From Klebsiella sp. RIT-PI-d (lineage in GTDB: Bacteria > Pseudomonadota > Gammaproteobacteria > Enterobacterales > Enterobacteriaceae), in the NCBI RefSeq assembly GCF_001187865.1, contig NZ_LGIT01000009.1, forward strand, positions 1,488,001 through 1,552,000: a stretch of DNA of 64,000 bases, in the 5' to 3' direction. Shown one piece after another: positions 51,811 to 62,597 of the stretch. The position numbers and the translations under genes were made by a program. The stretch's first letter is position 1, and each line of letters begins with the position of its first letter. Below the pieces are notes generated by a model. It saw only the letters and a list, made by a program, of their open reading frames with translations. It was not told the DNA's origin and did not search any database.

Positions 51811-53891
51811 TACTTGCCTCCGATAGTCGCCGTCATGCGGATATTACGGTTGTCCGACAATTCCATATTCGACAGCACGGTCAACTGCGGCAGGCTGCGG
51901 CGCAGGAAGCGGGCCAGCAGCGGACGCAGCGCGTGGTTAACTAACAGCACCGGCGGTGCGCCCAGCATTTCCTGACGGCTTAATGCTTCCTGGGTTTGCG
52001 CCAGAAGACGATCGGCAAGGCCCGGCTCCAGCCCACCGCCACCCTGAAGCGCCTGAAGCAGCAAACGCTCCAGCGGGGTGTCAAGGCCGATAACCTGAAC
52101 TTCACCGGTCCCGGGGAACCACTGTTGGGTGATTGCGCGACCCAGCGCCACACGCACGACGGCCGTCAATTCATGCGGATCGTTTTGTATCGGCGCATGT
52201 TCTGCCAGCGTTTCCAGGATGGTGCGCATATCGCGGATGGGAATTTTCTCTTCCAGCAGATTTTGCAGCACTTTATGGAGTGTGGTCAGCGTGATGACGC
52301 CCGGGACTAAATCTTCAGTAAGCTTTGGCATCTCCTGCGTTACGCGCTCAAGCAGCTGCTGCGCTTCCTGACGTCCAAACAGCTCGGCCGAAAACTGGCT
52401 GATCAGATGATTGAGATGGGTTGCTACCACGGTACTGGCTTCAACCACGGTAAAGCCCTGAATTTGTGCCTGCTCTTTCAGCGCGCTCTCAATCCAGATA
52501 GCGGCCAGGCCAAATGCTGGATCGACCGTCTGTTCGCCGGGCAGGGTTCCCGCCGCCGTACCGGGGTTAATCGCCAGCCAGCGGCCTGGATAGGCATCAC
52601 CGCTGCCAATTTCGACCCCTTTCATCAGAATGCGATAACGCGCCGGAGGCAGATCCATATTGTCCCGGATATGAACGACCGGCGGCAAAAAGCCAAGATC
52701 CTGGGCGATTTTCTTGCGAATGCTGCGAATACGACCCAGTAACTCGCCATCCTGCTGAAAATCTACCATCGGAATGAGGCGATAGCCCACTTCCATTCCA
52801 AGTGTGTCTTCAAGCTGGACATCGCTCCACGTTGCTTCAGCCGCCGGGGCCGTTTCCGCCATTTTTACCGGTGATGACGGCGCGGCAACGGCTTTCGTTT
52901 CCCGACCGCGCGCCCACCATGCCAGTCCCAGCAGGCCAGCCGTGAACAGCAGAAAGACAAAATTTGGCATCCCCGGCACCATGCCCAACAGGCCCAGTAC
53001 CCCGGCGCTCAACATCATGACGCGCGGATTATTAAATAGCTGGGTCACCATCTGCTCACCGACATCCTGCTCGGTGCTGACCCGGGTTACGATAACGCCG
53101 GCAGCCGTAGAGATAACCAGCGCCGGGATCTGCGCCACCAGCCCGTCACCGATAGTCAGCAGGGTGTAGGATTCCGCCGCCTGCGCCATCGGTAACCCGT
53201 GCTGCAACACCCCGACCAGCAGGCCGCCAATCACGTTGATGACCATGATCAGGATCCCGGCGACCGCATCACCGCGCACGAATTTACTTGCACCGTCCAT
53301 CGAACCGTAGAAATCGGCTTCCTGAGTCACATCCGAGCGGCGCTTTTTCGCTTCGTCTTCACCAATCAGTCCGGCGTTCAGATCGGCATCAATGGCCATC
53401 TGTTTGCCCGGCATCCCGTCCAGCACAAAACGCGCACCCACTTCCGCAATACGTCCGGCCCCTTTGGTAATGACCATGAAGTTGATGATAACGAGAATAA
53501 TAAAAACTACGATACCGATAGCAAAATTGCCGCCGACAAGAAAGTGGCCGAAGGCTTCAACCACTTTTCCCGCCGCCGCACCGCCGGTATGACCGTCCAT
53601 CAGGATAATACGCGTTGATGCCACGTTGAGCGCCAGGCGCAGCAGCGTGGTAAACAGCAGAATGGTTGGAAATGCCGCGAACTCCAGCGTGCGCTGAGTA
53701 AACATCGCCACCAGCAACACCATGATCGACAGCGCAATGTTAAAGGTAAACAGCATATCCAGCACAAAGGCGGGCAGCGGCAATACCATCATCGACAGGA
53801 TCAGTAAAATCAGTACCGGTCCGGCCAGCACCTGCCATTGGGTCGATTTCAGGTTGTTGGGCAGTCGTAACATTGCCACCAGGTTAGCCAT
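51810..53891 (-). CDS. flhA: Flagellar export gate protein FlhA
   Basis: FlhA is the nonameric export gate of the flagellar type III system. The 693-residue product has eight helices in the first 330 residues, with the conserved FHIPEP loop (MVITKGAGRIAEVGARFVLD and GMPGKQMAIDADLNAGLI) and a cytoplasmic C-terminal ring domain (about 350-693). The start MANLVAMLRL lies inside the end of flhB (8-bp overlap) and gives the family length. Confidence 0.97.
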   Translation of the reverse strand: MANLVAMLRLPNNLKSTQWQVLAGPVLILLILSMMVLPLPAFVLDMLFTFNIALSIMVLLVAMFTQRTLEFAAFPTILLFTTLLRLALNVASTRIILMDGHTGGAAAGKVVEAFGHFLVGGNFAIGIVVFIILVIINFMVITKGAGRIAEVGARFVLDGMPGKQMAIDADLNAGLIGEDEAKKRRSDVTQEADFYGSMDGASKFVRGDAVAGILIMVINVIGGLLVGVLQHGLPMAQAAESYTLLTIGDGLVAQIPALVISTAAGVIVTRVSTEQDVGEQMVTQLFNNPRVMMLSAGVLGLLGMVPGMPNFVFLLFTAGLLGLAWWARGRETKAVAAPSSPVKMAETAPAAEATWSDVQLEDTLGMEVGYRLIPMVDFQQDGELLGRIRSIRKKIAQDLGFLPPVVHIRDNMDLPPARYRILMKGVEIGSGDAYPGRWLAINPGTAAGTLPGEQTVDPAFGLAAIWIESALKEQAQIQGFTVVEASTVVATHLNHLISQFSAELFGRQEAQQLLERVTQEMPKLTEDLVPGVITLTTLHKVLQNLLEEKIPIRDMRTILETLAEHAPIQNDPHELTAVVRVALGRAITQQWFPGTGEVQVIGLDTPLERLLLQALQGGGGLEPGLADRLLAQTQEALSRQEMLGAPPVLLVNHALRPLLARFLRRSLPQLTVLSNMELSDNRNIRMTATIGGK

Positions 53892-55032
53892 CAGTGTCCT
53901 TCTCATTCATAAAATCCAGCGCCTCTGGCACCGGAAGATTTTCAGGTTTTTGCGGGCGTTGCCCACCCGCCAGTCGCCAGCGTTTAAGCTGCCAGACCCA
54001 GGCCAGCACTTCCGCAACGGCCGCATAGAGCTGGCCTGGAATTTGCTGACCAATTTCTGCATGTCGGTAAAGGGCACGCGCCAGCGGCGGCGCTTCCAGT
54101 ACCGGCACCCGATGTTCAGCCGCCAGCTCGCGGATGCGCAGCGCCACCAGCCCCGCCCCTTTTGCCACCACTTTCGGCGCGCTCATTTTGCTTTCGTCAT
54201 ACTGCAACGCCACCGAGTAATGGGTGGGGTTAGTCACGATCACGTCCGCTTTCGGCACATCGGCCATCATCCGTCGCCGGGCCGCCGCCCGCTGCATCTG
54301 ACGAATGCGCCCCTTCACGTGCGGGTCGCCTTCGCTTTGTTTGAATTCGTCACGAATGTCCTGGCGTGACATACGTAGTTTTTTAATATGACTGTGGATT
54401 TGCCAGAAGACATCGAAACCCACCATCGGGATCACCCCGAGGGCCACCAGCAGTGCGCACAGGCCAACCAGATTTAGCGCATTACCCATCGCCGTTAACG
54501 GCGACTGGCTGATTAAATGCATCATATCCGGCCAGTGTGACCAGAGGTAAAACCCGGTCACACTGCCTACCAGCGCCGCTTTCAGCAGCGCTTTCACCAG
54601 CTCCGCCGCCGACTGCGCAGAGAACATGCGTTTAATACCGGGTAAAGGATTGAGTTTATCGAGCTTTAAGGAGAGCGATTTTCCGCTAAATACCAGACCG
54701 CCAAGCATCACCGGGCCAATAAGCGCCACCACGACCACCCCGGCGATCAGCGGTAAAAGTCCCAGCATCGCCTCGCGGATCAGGAGGATAATTTGCCCGA
54801 GAATGAGATTCGGATCGTTGATGATACGGTGATCAAAGCGCAGTCCCGATGACAGCAGCGCCGCCAGCCTGCGTGCCAGCGATTCGCCGCCAATCCAGAT
54901 AATGCAGACGCCGACCAGTAAGATCAGCAGCGAGGTTAACTCGCGGGATCGGGGGATCTGCCCTTCCTCACGCGCTTTTTCAAGTCGCTGGGGTGTGGGG
55001 GATTCTGTTTTGTCGTCGTTATCTTCAGCCAC
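53884..55032 (-). CDS. flhB: Flagellar export switch protein FlhB
   Basis: FlhB switches export from rod/hook to filament proteins by self-cleavage. The 382-residue product has four membrane helices (about 30-215) and the cleavage motif NPTH in VIVTNPTHYSVALQYD. First gene of flhBAE, which in E. coli is FlhDC-controlled; the promoter must lie in the 223 bp to cheZ. Confidence 0.97.
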   Translation of the reverse strand: MAEDNDDKTESPTPQRLEKAREEGQIPRSRELTSLLILLVGVCIIWIGGESLARRLAALLSSGLRFDHRIINDPNLILGQIILLIREAMLGLLPLIAGVVVVALIGPVMLGGLVFSGKSLSLKLDKLNPLPGIKRMFSAQSAAELVKALLKAALVGSVTGFYLWSHWPDMMHLISQSPLTAMGNALNLVGLCALLVALGVIPMVGFDVFWQIHSHIKKLRMSRQDIRDEFKQSEGDPHVKGRIRQMQRAAARRRMMADVPKADVIVTNPTHYSVALQYDESKMSAPKVVAKGAGLVALRIRELAAEHRVPVLEAPPLARALYRHAEIGQQIPGQLYAAVAEVLAWVWQLKRWRLAGGQRPQKPENLPVPEALDFMNEKDTDG

Positions 55033-55108
55033 GCGTTCTATTCATCCTGCTTTACCCGCAATCATGATGCCAGAATCGCTGCGGGCTAATGCGCTGAATA
55101 GCTATGCG

Positions 55109-55132
55109 AAAAAGGGCCTTTTCAGGCCCTTT
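55109..55132 (-). terminator. Terminator of the tar-cheZ operon
   Basis: AAAGGGCCT (55111-55119) and AGGCCCTTT (55124-55132) form a 9-bp stem with a 4-nt loop; the minus strand goes on with TTCGC, preceded by a T-rich stem end. Confidence 0.7.
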
Positions 55133-55255
55133 AAGGTTGATGACAAATCCGGCTTGCCGTTTCGCCAAGTGTGACTTTACTCTGCCCCTGAGCGGAAAAA
55201 ATATTAATATCAATACTTTATTAGCTACAGGCAGACATGTGCTGACGCAAAACGG

Positions 55256-55897
55256 TTAAAAGCCCAGGCTATCCAGCAGGTCGTCCACCTGATCCTGACT
55301 GGCCACCACGCCCACTTTAGAGGCGTCAACCTGCGGACCGTTGAGCAGGCTGTCGTTCTCACGTTTTGCTCGCGCGCCCGGCTCCGGCATGTTCTCCAGC
55401 AGCACCATTAACAACTGACGCTCAATTTCCTGGATAACGTCCATCATTCGCTTGATGACCTGCCCGGTCAGATCCTGGAAGTCCTGCGCCATCATGATTT
55501 CCAGCAGCTGCGCGTTGGTAAAGCTGGTGTGACCCGGCACGTCGGCCAGGTAACTGCGCGTATCGGTCACCAGTTCGCGTGCATCGGCCAGCTCAATGGG
55601 ATTTTCAAACCACTCATCCCAGCGCCCGGACAGCGCTTTGGCCTGCGTTTCCATCTGATTCTGGTGAGGCTGTGACAGCTCCACGCAGTTCAACGCGCGT
55701 TCGGCCGCCTGCGCGGTCATTTGCACAACATAATCAAGACGATCGCGGGCATCAGGAATCGCTTCCGCCGCTTCGGCAATCGCCTGGTCCAGACCCAGTT
55801 CACGCAGACTGTCGCGCAACATACGGGTTAAGCTACCGATGCGGGCAATAATATCCCCGGCTGAATGTTCTTCAGCAAGATTAAAAGATTGCATCAT
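55256..55897 (-). CDS. cheZ: CheY-P phosphatase CheZ
   Basis: CheZ accelerates dephosphorylation of CheY-P. The 213-residue helical protein has the catalytic Gln in [16 protein letters not shown] and the CheY-binding C-terminus [13 protein letters not shown]. Last gene of the receptor operon, 9 bp after cheY. Confidence 0.96.
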   Translation of the reverse strand: MMQSFNLAEEHSAGDIIARIGSLTRMLRDSLRELGLDQAIAEAAEAIPDARDRLDYVVQMTAQAAERALNCVELSQPHQNQMETQAKALSGRWDEWFENPIELADARELVTDTRSYLADVPGHTSFTNAQLLEIMMAQDFQDLTGQVIKRMMDVIQEIERQLLMVLLENMPEPGARAKRENDSLLNGPQVDASKVGVVASQDQVDDLLDSLGF

Positions 55898-55906
55898 AAC
55901 AATTCC

Positions 55907-56302
<396 letters not shown>

Positions 56303-56312
56303 CTACTCCTCG

Positions 56313-57362
56313 TTAAATACGTATTGCCTGTCCGGCACTGATTTTCGCCAGCATTTGCTGGCTTATCTGACTAAGATCGACCACTTCGCTCACGCCACCA
56401 CTATTGATAGCTTCGCGCGGCATGCCGAACACCACACAACTTGCCTCGTTCTGGGCAATGGTCCAGGCACCCGCCTCGTGCATTGCCCGCATTCCGACCG
56501 CGCCATCGTTACCCATCCCCGTCAGGATCACCCCGACGGCGTTGCGTCCCGCGTATTTGGCTACCGAGTGAAACAACACATCGACAGATGGGCGATGTCG
56601 GTTAACCGGCGGGCCGTCATGAATTTTGATTTGATAGTTGGCCCCGCTGCGCGCCAGTTCCATATGCTTATCGCCCGGCGCAATGTAGGCATGCCCTGGC
56701 AACACGCGCTCGCCATCTTCGGCCTCTTTAACGCTTATTTGGCACAGCTTATTAAGCCGCTCGGCAAATGAACGGGTAAAACCCGGCGGCATATGCTGGG
56801 TAATTAATACCGCAGGACTGGAGAGCGGCAGCGGCTGGAGTACGTGACGGATAGCCTCGGTGCCGCCAGTAGATGCGCCAATGACCATCAGTTTTTCAGA
56901 GCTGAGCAGCGGCCCTGCCTTGAGCGTTACCGGTGCGGCAATCGGTTTATTCGCCGCCAGTTTCGCTCGCGACGCGGTACGGACTTTATCAGCGATCATC
57001 TCACTGTAGGCCAGCATCCCTTCACGAATGCCCAACTGCGGTTTGGTCACAAAGTCGATGGCTCCAAGCTCCAGCGCGCGCAGGGTCACTTCCGAGCCTT
57101 TGCCGGTCAGAGAGGAAACCATTACCACCGGCATCGGCCGCAGGCGCATTAATTTTTCCAGGAAATCCAGTCCGTCCATGCGCGGCATTTCAACGTCGAG
57201 GGTCAGCACATCAGGATTGTATTTCTTGATCAAATCCCGTGCTACCAGCGGGTCGGGCGCGGTAGCTACCATTTCCATGTCGCTGTGACTGTTAATGATT
57301 TCCGTCATGATTTGGCGCATTAGCGCCGAATCGTCTACGGAAAGCACCCTGATTTTGCTCAT
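56313..57362 (-). CDS. cheB: Chemotaxis methylesterase CheB
   Basis: CheB demethylates or deamidates receptors. The 349-residue protein has a receiver domain (1-120, Asp in [12 protein letters not shown]), a linker, and the esterase domain with catalytic Ser in [12 protein letters not shown], His in [10 protein letters not shown] and Asp in [13 protein letters not shown]. It overlaps cheR by 4 bp. Confidence 0.97.
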   Translation of the reverse strand: MSKIRVLSVDDSALMRQIMTEIINSHSDMEMVATAPDPLVARDLIKKYNPDVLTLDVEMPRMDGLDFLEKLMRLRPMPVVMVSSLTGKGSEVTLRALELGAIDFVTKPQLGIREGMLAYSEMIADKVRTASRAKLAANKPIAAPVTLKAGPLLSSEKLMVIGASTGGTEAIRHVLQPLPLSSPAVLITQHMPPGFTRSFAERLNKLCQISVKEAEDGERVLPGHAYIAPGDKHMELARSGANYQIKIHDGPPVNRHRPSVDVLFHSVAKYAGRNAVGVILTGMGNDGAVGMRAMHEAGAWTIAQNEASCVVFGMPREAINSGGVSEVVDLSQISQQMLAKISAGQAIRI

Positions 57363-58225
57363 GCTTTCTCCTTACTCAGCGCATAAACCGTCTGCCCACG
57401 CAGCGTGAATTCGCGCGCCAGCTGGCTGAAATTCTCCGAATGTCCGGCGAACAGTAGCCCGTCGGGTTTGAGCAGCGGGACAAAGCGACGCAAAATGTCC
57501 TGCTGCGTCGTTTTATCAAAATAAATCATTACGTTACGGCAGAAGATCGCATCAAACGGCCCCTGCACGTTGTACTGTTTTTCGAGCAGATTTAACGGCG
57601 CAAACTCAACATAGTTCGCCAGCTCCTGACGGACCCGCACCAGCCCGGAATGCGGTCCGGTACCGCGCATGAAGTAGCGCTGAAGCTGCTGTGGCGACAG
57701 CGTTTTTAACTCTTCCTGACGATAGATACCCTCTTGCGCTTTACGCAGGACCTCGGTGTCTATGTCGCTGCCATAAACTTTCCAGCGGCCCGGCGCGGTG
57801 CCCAGCGTATCGGCCAGGGTGATCGCCAGCGAGTAGGGCTCTTCGCCGGTGGAGGCTGCCGCGCTCCAGACGCGATACTCGCCCTGCCGCTTACGCGCAT
57901 GTTCCGCCAGCACCGGGAAGTGATGCCCTTCGCGGAAGAATGCCGTCAGGTTAGTGGTCAGGGAGTTAATAAATGCCTGCCACTCTGCGCTGTTAGGATT
58001 CGCTTCCAGCATGCCCAGATAATGACCAAAATCTTCCAGCCCCAGGGTCCGTAAACGGCGCACCAGACGGTTGTAGACCATGTCACGTTTGTGGTCCGCC
58101 AGCACAATTCCTGCTCGCTGGTAAATCAACTGACATATCCGACGAAAATGGGTGTCGGACAGCGCGAGGCGCTGAGTCATCTGCATAAGTAACGACGTTT
58201 GCCCGGCGGGCAGCGATGATGTCAT
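57359..58225 (-). CDS. cheR: Chemotaxis methyltransferase CheR
   Basis: CheR methylates receptor glutamates with SAM. The 288-residue product has the helical N-terminal domain, [18 protein letters not shown] (SAM site) and [14 protein letters not shown]. Its beta-subdomain docks on the NWETF tail of Tar, which is present in this window. Confidence 0.96.
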   Translation of the reverse strand: MTSSLPAGQTSLLMQMTQRLALSDTHFRRICQLIYQRAGIVLADHKRDMVYNRLVRRLRTLGLEDFGHYLGMLEANPNSAEWQAFINSLTTNLTAFFREGHHFPVLAEHARKRQGEYRVWSAAASTGEEPYSLAITLADTLGTAPGRWKVYGSDIDTEVLRKAQEGIYRQEELKTLSPQQLQRYFMRGTGPHSGLVRVRQELANYVEFAPLNLLEKQYNVQGPFDAIFCRNVMIYFDKTTQQDILRRFVPLLKPDGLLFAGHSENFSQLAREFTLRGQTVYALSKEKA

Positions 58226-58244
58226 GGCGGCTTCTCAATTACCT

Positions 58245-59846
58245 TCAGGTGATCTGTGACGCAGCTTGCACCGGCGTCCTGGCATCGTGTGTTACGGGTG
58301 ATGCATCCAGCTGGAAGCGGGATACCAGGGCCGTCATATGATTGGCCTGGCTGGTTAATTCTTCGGTAGCGGCCGCGCCCTCTTCAACCAGGGCGGCATT
58401 CTGCTGAGTCACCTGATCCATCTGGCTGACCGCCAGCGCGACCTGTTCAATGCCCCGGCGCTGCTCGTCCGACGCCGAGGCAATTTCGCCCATGATGTCG
58501 TTAACCTGGGTCACTGAGCGCACGATCTCACTCAGCGTTTTGGCCGCGACTTCCGCCTGCGCCGATCCTTCATGAACCCGGGATACGGATTCTTCAATTA
58601 GCACTTTTATCTCTTTTGCTGCCTGCGCGCTGCGGCTGGCCAGATTACGCACTTCACCTGCGACCACGGCGAAACCGCGTCCCTGTTCGCCCGCGCGTGC
58701 TGCCTCTACCGCCGCGTTGAGCGCCAGAATATTGGTCTGAAAGGCAATACCGTCGATAACGCTGATGATATCGCCAATTTTTTGCGAACTGGTTTCGATA
58801 TCACGCATGGTATCGGCCACGTGCGATGCCTGAGTACCGCCCTTTTGGGCGGTATCGGCTGCGCTGCGCGCCAGTCCTGAAGCCTGACGTGCATTATCGG
58901 CGTTCTGTCCGACCGTGGCCGTTAACTGCTCCATACTGGCGGCGGTTTCTGCCAGCGATGCGGCCTGCTGCTCGGTACGTGATGACAGATCGTTATTGCC
59001 TTCGGCAATTTCAGAAATGCCGGTATGCATCGCAAAACTGCCCTGCCGCACTTCGCTCACCGTTGCACGCAGCGCCGTTTGCATTGCCAGCAGGCTGGCA
59101 AAAATAGCCGATATTTCGTTTTTACCGTACACCGCGACAGGACGCGCAAGATCGCCTTTGGCAATGCTGTCAAAGTGGCTGGAAATTATCGCCAGCGGCT
59201 GGACAATCATTCGTCGCGACCAGAATAGCGACGCGGTAGTGATAAGCCCCGCAATAACGATCATCGAAATGAAGATCGCCGCCGACATGTGATAATTGGT
59301 TTCGCTGCCCTGGCGAGCCTGCACCGTCAGCCCATCAATGTAGGTCTGCCAGGCCGTAAAGTTTTTCTCAAAGGCCTGCTGAGACTGGTCGACCGGCGCA
59401 CTCATAAAGTCAGAAAGCTGGTTGCTCTCAAGCCAGGTGGCCTGATGCTCCAGGTCGTTACGCCACGCGCTGAAGCTTTTCTTCGTCTCCGCCTGTAGCA
59501 TTTTGCCGTTTTCCGTCGCCGCAGGCAGCGCCATCAGTTCAGCAATGTGCTTATCGGCCTGTTTCATACTGTCACGGGCGCGGGTCATCAGCGCTTTAAT
59601 GTCATCCGGCGGATAGCTCAGGGCCGTCAGCGTACCGGCTTTATTGAGCGAATTACTGGCCGCCAGCATTACCGCCCGGCTCTGCATCAACAGCGTACGC
59701 TGTTGATTGCTGCGTTCGATTTGATTAACGTTTTGTACACCATCACGGAACGCCCAAAAGGACAGACCGTTACTTCCTACCTGTAGCAAACCACAGAGAA
59801 CAAGGATCAAAAACAAGGTGGTCGAGATACGAATACGATTAAACAT
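58245..59846 (-). CDS. tap: Dipeptide chemoreceptor Tap
   Basis: Tap senses dipeptides through the binding protein DppA, and pyrimidines. The 533-residue receptor has TM1 (about 6-30), a four-helix periplasmic domain, TM2 (about 190-212), HAMP and a signalling domain with the invariant tip [20 protein letters not shown]. It lacks an NWETF tail (ends ASQIT), as Tap does. The start [11 protein letters not shown] equals E. coli Tap in length; twelve more codons upstream are open. E. coli has tap at this place; Salmonella has lost it. Confidence 0.94.
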   Translation of the reverse strand: MFNRIRISTTLFLILVLCGLLQVGSNGLSFWAFRDGVQNVNQIERSNQQRTLLMQSRAVMLAASNSLNKAGTLTALSYPPDDIKALMTRARDSMKQADKHIAELMALPAATENGKMLQAETKKSFSAWRNDLEHQATWLESNQLSDFMSAPVDQSQQAFEKNFTAWQTYIDGLTVQARQGSETNYHMSAAIFISMIVIAGLITTASLFWSRRMIVQPLAIISSHFDSIAKGDLARPVAVYGKNEISAIFASLLAMQTALRATVSEVRQGSFAMHTGISEIAEGNNDLSSRTEQQAASLAETAASMEQLTATVGQNADNARQASGLARSAADTAQKGGTQASHVADTMRDIETSSQKIGDIISVIDGIAFQTNILALNAAVEAARAGEQGRGFAVVAGEVRNLASRSAQAAKEIKVLIEESVSRVHEGSAQAEVAAKTLSEIVRSVTQVNDIMGEIASASDEQRRGIEQVALAVSQMDQVTQQNAALVEEGAAATEELTSQANHMTALVSRFQLDASPVTHDARTPVQAASQIT

Positions 59847-59888
59847 CAACGCTCCCATTACACGGCAATGCGCCGCCATCACAAAAAA

Positions 59889-61538
59889 TCAAAAGGTTTC
59901 CCAGTTATTATCAGCCCCGGCAACCGCCGGGCGTGAATGCGGTGTTGCAGCCATTGGCGGCGGCGATGAAACGATGGCGGTTGCACCAGACGACAGACGA
60001 AACGTCGATACCGCCTGAGTCAGTCGGCTGGCCTGCTGTTCCAGTTCGACGGCTGATGCCGCCGATCCCTGCACCAGAGAGGCATTTTGCTGCGTGACGC
60101 GATCCATTTCGGCGACCGCCAGCGCCACTTGTTCAATGCCGCGACTTTGCTCATCAGAGGCGGAAGCGATCTCGCCCATAATGTCGGTAACCCGGGTGAC
60201 GGCAGTGACGATATCCGCCATGGTTTCACCCGCGCTTTCCACCAGCACCGAGCCGGTGTCAACGCGGCTCACCGAGTCGTCAATCAACGCTTTGATTTCT
60301 TTTGCCGCCTGCGCGCTGCGGCTGGCGAGGTTGCGCACTTCGCCTGCGACCACGGCAAATCCCCGGCCCTGCTCGCCGGCACGTGCCGCTTCAACGGCTG
60401 CGTTAAGCGCAAGAATGTTGGTCTGAAAAGCAATGCCGTCGATGACACTGGTGATGTCAGCGATTTTTTTCGAGCTGGCGGCGATGTCGTGCATCGTATT
60501 CACAACGCTATCAACCACTTTCCCCCCGTGGCGAGCCGTGCCGGATGCGCTCTGCGCCAGTTGCGATGCCTGGCGGGCGTTGTCGGCATTTTGTTTCACC
60601 GTGGCGGTAAGCTGTTCCATACTGGCGGCAGTCTCTTCCAGCGCGGCAGCCTGCTGTTCGGTACGGGAAGAAAGATCGTGATTGCCACGGGCAATGTCGG
60701 TCATCCCGCTATGGATGGCATCCGTTCCACTACGCACGTTAGTGACCGTAGTGATCAACGCTTGCTGCATGTGCTCAACTGTTCCGGCAAGCTGAGCCAT
60801 TTCGTTACGCCCGGAAAGCATCACTGGCCGGGTGAGATCGCCGCTGGCGATGTGGCGCAGATGGCTGATAATGGCGGCCAGCGGCGCGAGCAAGGTATGG
60901 CGAATGGCGTACCAGACGCCGACCAGCACCATCACCAGAACGACCGCAAGGATCGCCAGTTGCCACTGGGCAAAACGGTAATCCTGCGCGCTGGCGGTGA
61001 AGGCGTCGTGGTACAGCGTTTCGCTCAGGGCCGCGTACCGGGTCATCGCCTCGCCCATCGCATTTTGCATCCCCTGAGTGGGCTGCGCAAAATAGGCATC
61101 CATTTGACCGTTTTCCAGAAACTGAATCAGTTCGCTGAGTGCGGTGCGGTATTTCTGATAGCTGGCGTCCAGCGTCTGGCTGGCTGCCAGCATCTCTGCC
61201 GGCTGTGGCGTACGCTGGAAGAGCGCGTAATGTCTGCCCGCGTCCTCAAGCGTACTGCGGGCATTTTTCAGCAGATCCGTTTTGGCACCGCTCTGCTGGT
61301 TTGCCGCATCCATCATCATGCGCGCTGACGAGCGGCTAAGGTTGATGCGGGTTTGCAGCATCAGTGCCCAGGTTTTATTGATTTCAGCCTGATGAGTACG
61401 CAGATCGTTGGAAAGGATAAAACTGTGCTGATTCTGTTGTAATGATGAAAACAGCAGACCGCCGGACAGCAGTTGCAGGAGCGCGAAGACGCCCAGCACC
61501 ATCATCAGCAATGTGACAACGCGGATACGATTCAACAT
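59889..61538 (-). CDS. tar: Aspartate chemoreceptor Tar
   Basis: Tar senses aspartate and maltose-binding protein. The 549-residue receptor has TM1 (about 7-30), the ligand-pocket arginines in MLQTRINLSRSSARMMMD (the R64, R69, R73 positions), FAQPTQGMQNAMGEA, TM2 (about 190-212), HAMP, the signalling tip [20 protein letters not shown] and the C-terminal CheR/CheB tether NWETF. The start MLNRIRVVTLL is the E. coli start; five more codons upstream are open. It has its own sigma-28 promoter and begins the tar-tap-cheRBYZ operon. Confidence 0.95.
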   Translation of the reverse strand: MLNRIRVVTLLMMVLGVFALLQLLSGGLLFSSLQQNQHSFILSNDLRTHQAEINKTWALMLQTRINLSRSSARMMMDAANQQSGAKTDLLKNARSTLEDAGRHYALFQRTPQPAEMLAASQTLDASYQKYRTALSELIQFLENGQMDAYFAQPTQGMQNAMGEAMTRYAALSETLYHDAFTASAQDYRFAQWQLAILAVVLVMVLVGVWYAIRHTLLAPLAAIISHLRHIASGDLTRPVMLSGRNEMAQLAGTVEHMQQALITTVTNVRSGTDAIHSGMTDIARGNHDLSSRTEQQAAALEETAASMEQLTATVKQNADNARQASQLAQSASGTARHGGKVVDSVVNTMHDIAASSKKIADITSVIDGIAFQTNILALNAAVEAARAGEQGRGFAVVAGEVRNLASRSAQAAKEIKALIDDSVSRVDTGSVLVESAGETMADIVTAVTRVTDIMGEIASASDEQSRGIEQVALAVAEMDRVTQQNASLVQGSAASAVELEQQASRLTQAVSTFRLSSGATAIVSSPPPMAATPHSRPAVAGADNNWETF

Positions 61539-61569
61539 ACAGCACCTTCTCAATGGCTTGTTATCGAAG

Positions 61570-61596
61570 TTATCGGCAAGCCGGAAGGGAACTTTA
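61570..61596 (-). promoter_or_regulatory. Sigma-28 (FliA) promoter of tar
   Basis: On the minus strand TAAAGTTC (61589-61596), exactly 11 bp, then GCCGATAA (61570-61577) match the flagellar class 3 consensus TAAAGTTT-N11-GCCGATAA with one mismatch. It lies 32 bp before the tar start. Confidence 0.93.
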
Positions 61597-61631
61597 TGTT
61601 TGCCTTACGGAATAATATTTCATCGTTACGT

Positions 61632-62597
61632 TCAGAAGACGATATCGATAAGCAGCGTGTCGCTGTAGTCGCCGACCGGCGGAGTGGATTGCCCGCTGAG
61701 AATACGGGCGGTGTAGTGGTAAGTCCGCAGCAATCCGTCCTGACTGACGGCGGATGCATCGCTACTGGCCCAGCGCTCCGCCCCGGTACTGCCCCAGCGA
61801 CTGGTGGTTGCGCCTTTATAGAGATCGTAACTCAGACGGTTAGCGCCAGAGGCCATATTGCGCACGCTGCCGCTGGCCCAGTTGCCATTGTTAATCCCGA
61901 CGGTATACGTACTGCCTTTAGTACAGGTGATGCCTACAGACTGGGAGATAACCGGAAAATCCCGCACCATGGGCGCGCTGCCGAAGTTGACGTTTGGCGC
62001 ATTAATCGTAATACAGTCGCTCAGTACGGTAAGATCAACCTGCGTCGAGAGCATTTTAGTGCCGGTTTGCGCCGTCGTGCATATTAAGGATGCCCCCAGC
62101 GCGCAGATGCTGTAACTCACCGAGAAATTGAGCGTCACCCGATACGGTCCTGCGCTGACGCTCTGACCACCTGTCAGCCGTAAATAAACCGGCAGCGTAT
62201 AGCGTTTCACGGCAAGCAGACCCAGGAGCGTATTTCCGCTCCAGGTGTAGCTGCGGGTGGTCAGGGTTTCTGTGGCGGCGGTACAATTCTGCCCGCCGCA
62301 CAGCCGGACGGGCACGGCATCCGGATTAGCTGGCGCATCGGTGCGCCGCAGGGTAGCGCGGCTATCGGCGCTAAATGAGGCGCTGGAATAAGTGAGCGTT
62401 ACCGAGTCGTTGGTTAACAGATTAAGCACCGTGTCGCATTCGACGATCAGATTCACCGCCACCTGCGGCTCCGTATTGCTGACGGTAAACGAGGAGAGCG
62501 AGCCGAAGGCGGCATTACCAATACTGGCAACGCAGGCGGCGCGTAGTGCCGGACTGAAAAATAAAAGTACAAGTAAAACAATGGACGCCCGTTTCAT
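61632..62597 (-). CDS. Two-domain SCPU protein, probable Csu-type pilus tip subunit
   Basis: The 321-residue precursor has a signal peptide (MKRASIVLLVLLFFSPALRA). The mature part contains two spore-coat-U (SCPU) domains, about 21-165 and 172-321; the second ends with the family pattern PPVGDYSDTLLIDIVF. Paired Cys occur in each domain (for example CVASIGN, CDTVLNL, CGGQNC, CALGASLICTT). Last-gene position directly after an usher (4-bp ATGA overlap) and the two-domain layout match CsuE, the tip adhesin of archaic chaperone-usher pili. In place of the strand-exchange proof this is inference from context. Confidence 0.8.
   Translation of the reverse strand: MKRASIVLLVLLFFSPALRAACVASIGNAAFGSLSSFTVSNTEPQVAVNLIVECDTVLNLLTNDSVTLTYSSASFSADSRATLRRTDAPANPDAVPVRLCGGQNCTAATETLTTRSYTWSGNTLLGLLAVKRYTLPVYLRLTGGQSVSAGPYRVTLNFSVSYSICALGASLICTTAQTGTKMLSTQVDLTVLSDCITINAPNVNFGSAPMVRDFPVISQSVGITCTKGSTYTVGINNGNWASGSVRNMASGANRLSYDLYKGATTSRWGSTGAERWASSDASAVSQDGLLRTYHYTARILSGQSTPPVGDYSDTLLIDIVF

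Noticed and set aside
58590-60460. Repeated DNA between tap and tar signalling domains
   Set aside because: The proteins are almost identical at the hairpin tip, but synonymous positions differ throughout, so there is no sign of recent gene conversion beyond normal paralogy.
60087-61328. 413-codon open frame opposite tar
   Set aside because: It is antisense to a fully recognisable Tar receptor and has no recognisable domain.
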